A stretch of DNA of 12,321 bases from JAAZMX01 sp035388025 (lineage in GTDB: Bacteria > Patescibacteriota > Patescibacteriia > UBA2196 > GWA2-42-15): the NCBI GenBank assembly GCA_035388025.1, contig DAOOPA010000025.1:1-12321 (forward strand), in the 5' to 3' direction. The notes under the pieces are model-generated. The model saw only the letters and a list, made by a program, of their open reading frames with translations, was not told where the DNA came from and searched no databases. Shown here one piece after another: positions 11,202-12,321 of this stretch. Each line of letters starts with the position of its first letter. The first letter of the stretch is position 1. The position numbers and the translations under genes were made by a program.

Positions 11202-12128
11202 ATGAACCAGATTTTATTAGAACAAACAAAAGATTTATGTCGACAACTGGAGATTGTCCCGACCAAGAGCAAGGGGCAGAATTTTTTGGTGAGCGAGAAA
11301 ATATTAGACCAGATTGCAGGGGCGGCGGAGTTGAATCAAAAAGATGCGGTTTTGGAGATTGGCCCGGGATTGGGAGTCTTAACAGAGAAATTGGTGGAGA
11401 GAGCGGGCATAGTGGTGGCGGTAGAGTTGGACAGAAAGTTGTTTGGTTATTTGTCGGATAAATTTAAGGGAGTGAAAAATTTGGAATTAATAGAGGGAGA
11501 TATTATCAAATTGTTAAATGGTCAAATTGTTAAATTGTTGGGAAATGGGGAGTATAAGGTGGTGGCGAATTTGCCGTATCAGATTACGTCGCATATTTTG
11601 AGACTGCTTTTGGAAGGTGCTCCCACCACCCTGTCAGCTTCCGCATTCACTACGGCGGCCATCCCTCCTTCCACTAATTTGGCGGACAGGCGGGCAGGAG
11701 GGGAAACTCACGCGCCAAGCGAGATGGTTTTGATGGTGCAGAAAGAAGTAGGGGAGAGGATTTGCGCCAAGCCGGGTGAGATGTCGGTTTTGGCGGTCAT
11801 GGTCCAATATTATAGTCAGCCGGAGATTATCGCGATCGTGGGTAAAGAAAATTTTTGGCCGAGGCCCGAGGTGGATTCCGTGGTGTTGCGCATTAAAACA
11901 TTAAAGCATAAAAGCATTAAAACAAAAGAGAAGGAACAAGATTTTTTTAAACTAGTGAAAGTGGGATTTAGCGGGAAGCGGAAGATGCTCAAGAATAATT
12001 TGCGGAACGTGTATGAGGAAGAAATGGTTTTGGATGTTTTGGACCAGCTGGGACTAAGCCCCAAAGTCCGAGCCGAAGATCTGGGAGTAGAAGAGTGGGT
12101 GGAGTTATACAAGAAGTTGGGGAAATAA
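11202..12128 (+). CDS. ksgA: 16S rRNA dimethyladenosine transferase
   Basis: The 308-residue protein is the KsgA/RsmA methyltransferase that dimethylates two adjacent adenines near the 3' end of 16S rRNA, using S-adenosylmethionine. Signatures are K-G-Q-N-F-L (24-29), the SAM-binding L-E-I-G-P-G-L-G-V-L-T (51-61), V-E-L-D (74-77), the catalytic N-L-P-Y-Q-I (123-128), M-V-L-M-V-Q-K-E-V (175-183), and R-P-E-V-D-S-V-V (221-228). It is longer than usual because of an extra segment of about 36 residues (139-174) between the helix after N-L-P-Y and M-V-L-M-V-Q. Two further stretches, 102-113 and 231-243, are encoded by tandem repeats. The frame and all motifs are intact, so it is probably active. 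ATG 11202 has no well-placed Shine-Dalgarno site. Confidence 0.9.
   Translation: MNQILLEQTKDLCRQLEIVPTKSKGQNFLVSEKILDQIAGAAELNQKDAVLEIGPGLGVLTEKLVERAGIVVAVELDRKLFGYLSDKFKGVKNLELIEGDIIKLLNGQIVKLLGNGEYKVVANLPYQITSHILRLLLEGAPTTLSASAFTTAAIPPSTNLADRRAGGETHAPSEMVLMVQKEVGERICAKPGEMSVLAVMVQYYSQPEIIAIVGKENFWPRPEVDSVVLRIKTLKHKSIKTKEKEQDFFKLVKVGFSGKRKMLKNNLRNVYEEEMVLDVLDQLGLSPKVRAEDLGVEEWVELYKKLGK
11507..11538. repeat. 16-bp tandem duplication inside ksgA
   Basis: CAAATTGTTAAATGGT (11507-11522) is followed directly by CAAATTGTTAAATTGT (11523-11538), one mismatch in 16. Each copy is itself two 8-base units of the form YAAATKGT. It encodes I-K-L-L-N-G-Q-I-V-K-L-L between the SAM-binding part and the N-L-P-Y motif. 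Confidence 0.7.
11614..11723. repeat. Palindromic element inserted in frame in ksgA (copy C)
   Basis: This stretch encodes the extra segment of KsgA. It contains CCCTCCT/AGGAGGG (11663-11669 and 11696-11702) and CCTGTC/GACAGG (11630-11635 and 11685-11690), which interleave. ACTCACGCGCC at 11706-11716 is identical to copy A, and CTAATTTGGCGGACAGG (11674-11690) resembles CTAATGGCGGGCAGG in copy B. The ends are estimated from the KsgA conserved blocks. Confidence 0.6.
11891..11930. repeat. 8-bp tandem repeat inside ksgA
   Basis: Units CATTAAAA, CATTAAAG, CATAAAAG, CATTAAAA and a decayed CAAAAGAG run without gaps. They encode the lysine-rich stretch I-K-T-L-K-H-K-S-I-K-T-K between two conserved KsgA blocks. 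The unit is close to the CATTTAAA repeat at 8073-8112. Confidence 0.7.
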
Positions 12129-12321
12129 ATAGGCAACTGGGAATTAAAAAATCCAAAATCCAAATTTCCAATAAAGCTCAAAATCAAAAGCTGAAAATGA
12201 TGTTTTAAGGGGGTTTTAGCATTTTAAAATTGAACTTATTTAAAAATTAAAAATTGAAAATTAAAAATGGTGCTTGCATAGAACAGCTCTACACAATTTG
12301 ATATTTTTTAATGATTTTCCT
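12129..12321. other. AT-rich terminal gap with 7-bp tandem repeats
   Basis: No gene is seen in these 193 bases. They hold AAAATCC twice in tandem (12148-12161) and four 7-base units of the AAAAATT type (12242-12269). No terminator hairpin for ksgA is evident. The last 50 bases may contain a promoter for a gene beyond the window, but no convincing -35/-10 pair was found. Confidence 0.6.

Noticed and set aside
10717..11723. Frameshifts or gene decay in truB and ksgA, suggested by the odd segments
   Set aside because: Conserved blocks on both sides of each segment are in the same frame and no stop codon intervenes, so the genes look intact with in-frame insertions.
1..12321. tRNA or rRNA genes
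   Set aside because: No cloverleaf with a T-loop signature or conserved rRNA segment was noticed by eye in the intergenic regions. A covariance-model scan would settle it.

Overview
The window reads as a chromosomal segment of a Candidate Phyla Radiation (Patescibacteria) bacterium, most likely of the Parcubacteria group. Three things point that way: a run of small two-helix pilins with a W-M-x-x-G-G-N-E core, compact housekeeping proteins, and AU-rich translation starts almost without Shine-Dalgarno sequences. TGA serves as an ordinary stop (for example at 367-369 and 2780-2782), which argues against the code-25 lineages Gracilibacteria and SR1. The lineage call is inference; there is no rRNA gene in the window.

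Layout, left to right. Positions 1-369 hold the end of a DMT/EamA-type transporter. A sugar nucleotidyltransferase of the GalU family (485-1366) and an orphan family-1 solute-binding lipoprotein (1394-2782) follow. A strong promoter at 2813-2841 then starts a cluster of six small TrbC/VirB2-like type IV secretion pilin paralogs (2912-6202), interrupted by one small helical protein (5343-5675). One pilin carries a 12-cysteine C-terminal tail. A bidirectional terminator (6308-6359) closes this block.

On the minus strand, 6378-7983 holds a two-gene unit: an RlpA-like/M23 two-domain envelope protein and a small lipoprotein. Both have strong Shine-Dalgarno sites, and the lipoprotein gene is much richer in GC than its neighbours, so this unit looks like a later arrival. 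A 486-base gap (7984-8469) holds its promoter, an 8-bp tandem repeat, interleaved inverted repeats and a palindromic element.

The right third is housekeeping: holA (+), rpsT (-), a truB gene fused to a FAD-synthase-like nucleotidyltransferase (-), and ksgA (+). The truB and ksgA genes each carry an extra in-frame segment of about 30 residues. The DNA of these segments matches parts of the palindromic element in the gap before holA, so a dispersed palindromic repeat seems to have entered essential genes without breaking the frame. Short tandem repeats with 7-9 bp periods also run through both gaps and genes.

The clearest candidates for something undescribed are the multi-pilin array with its cysteine-rich member, the in-frame palindromic repeat family, and the TruB/FAD-synthase-like fusion.
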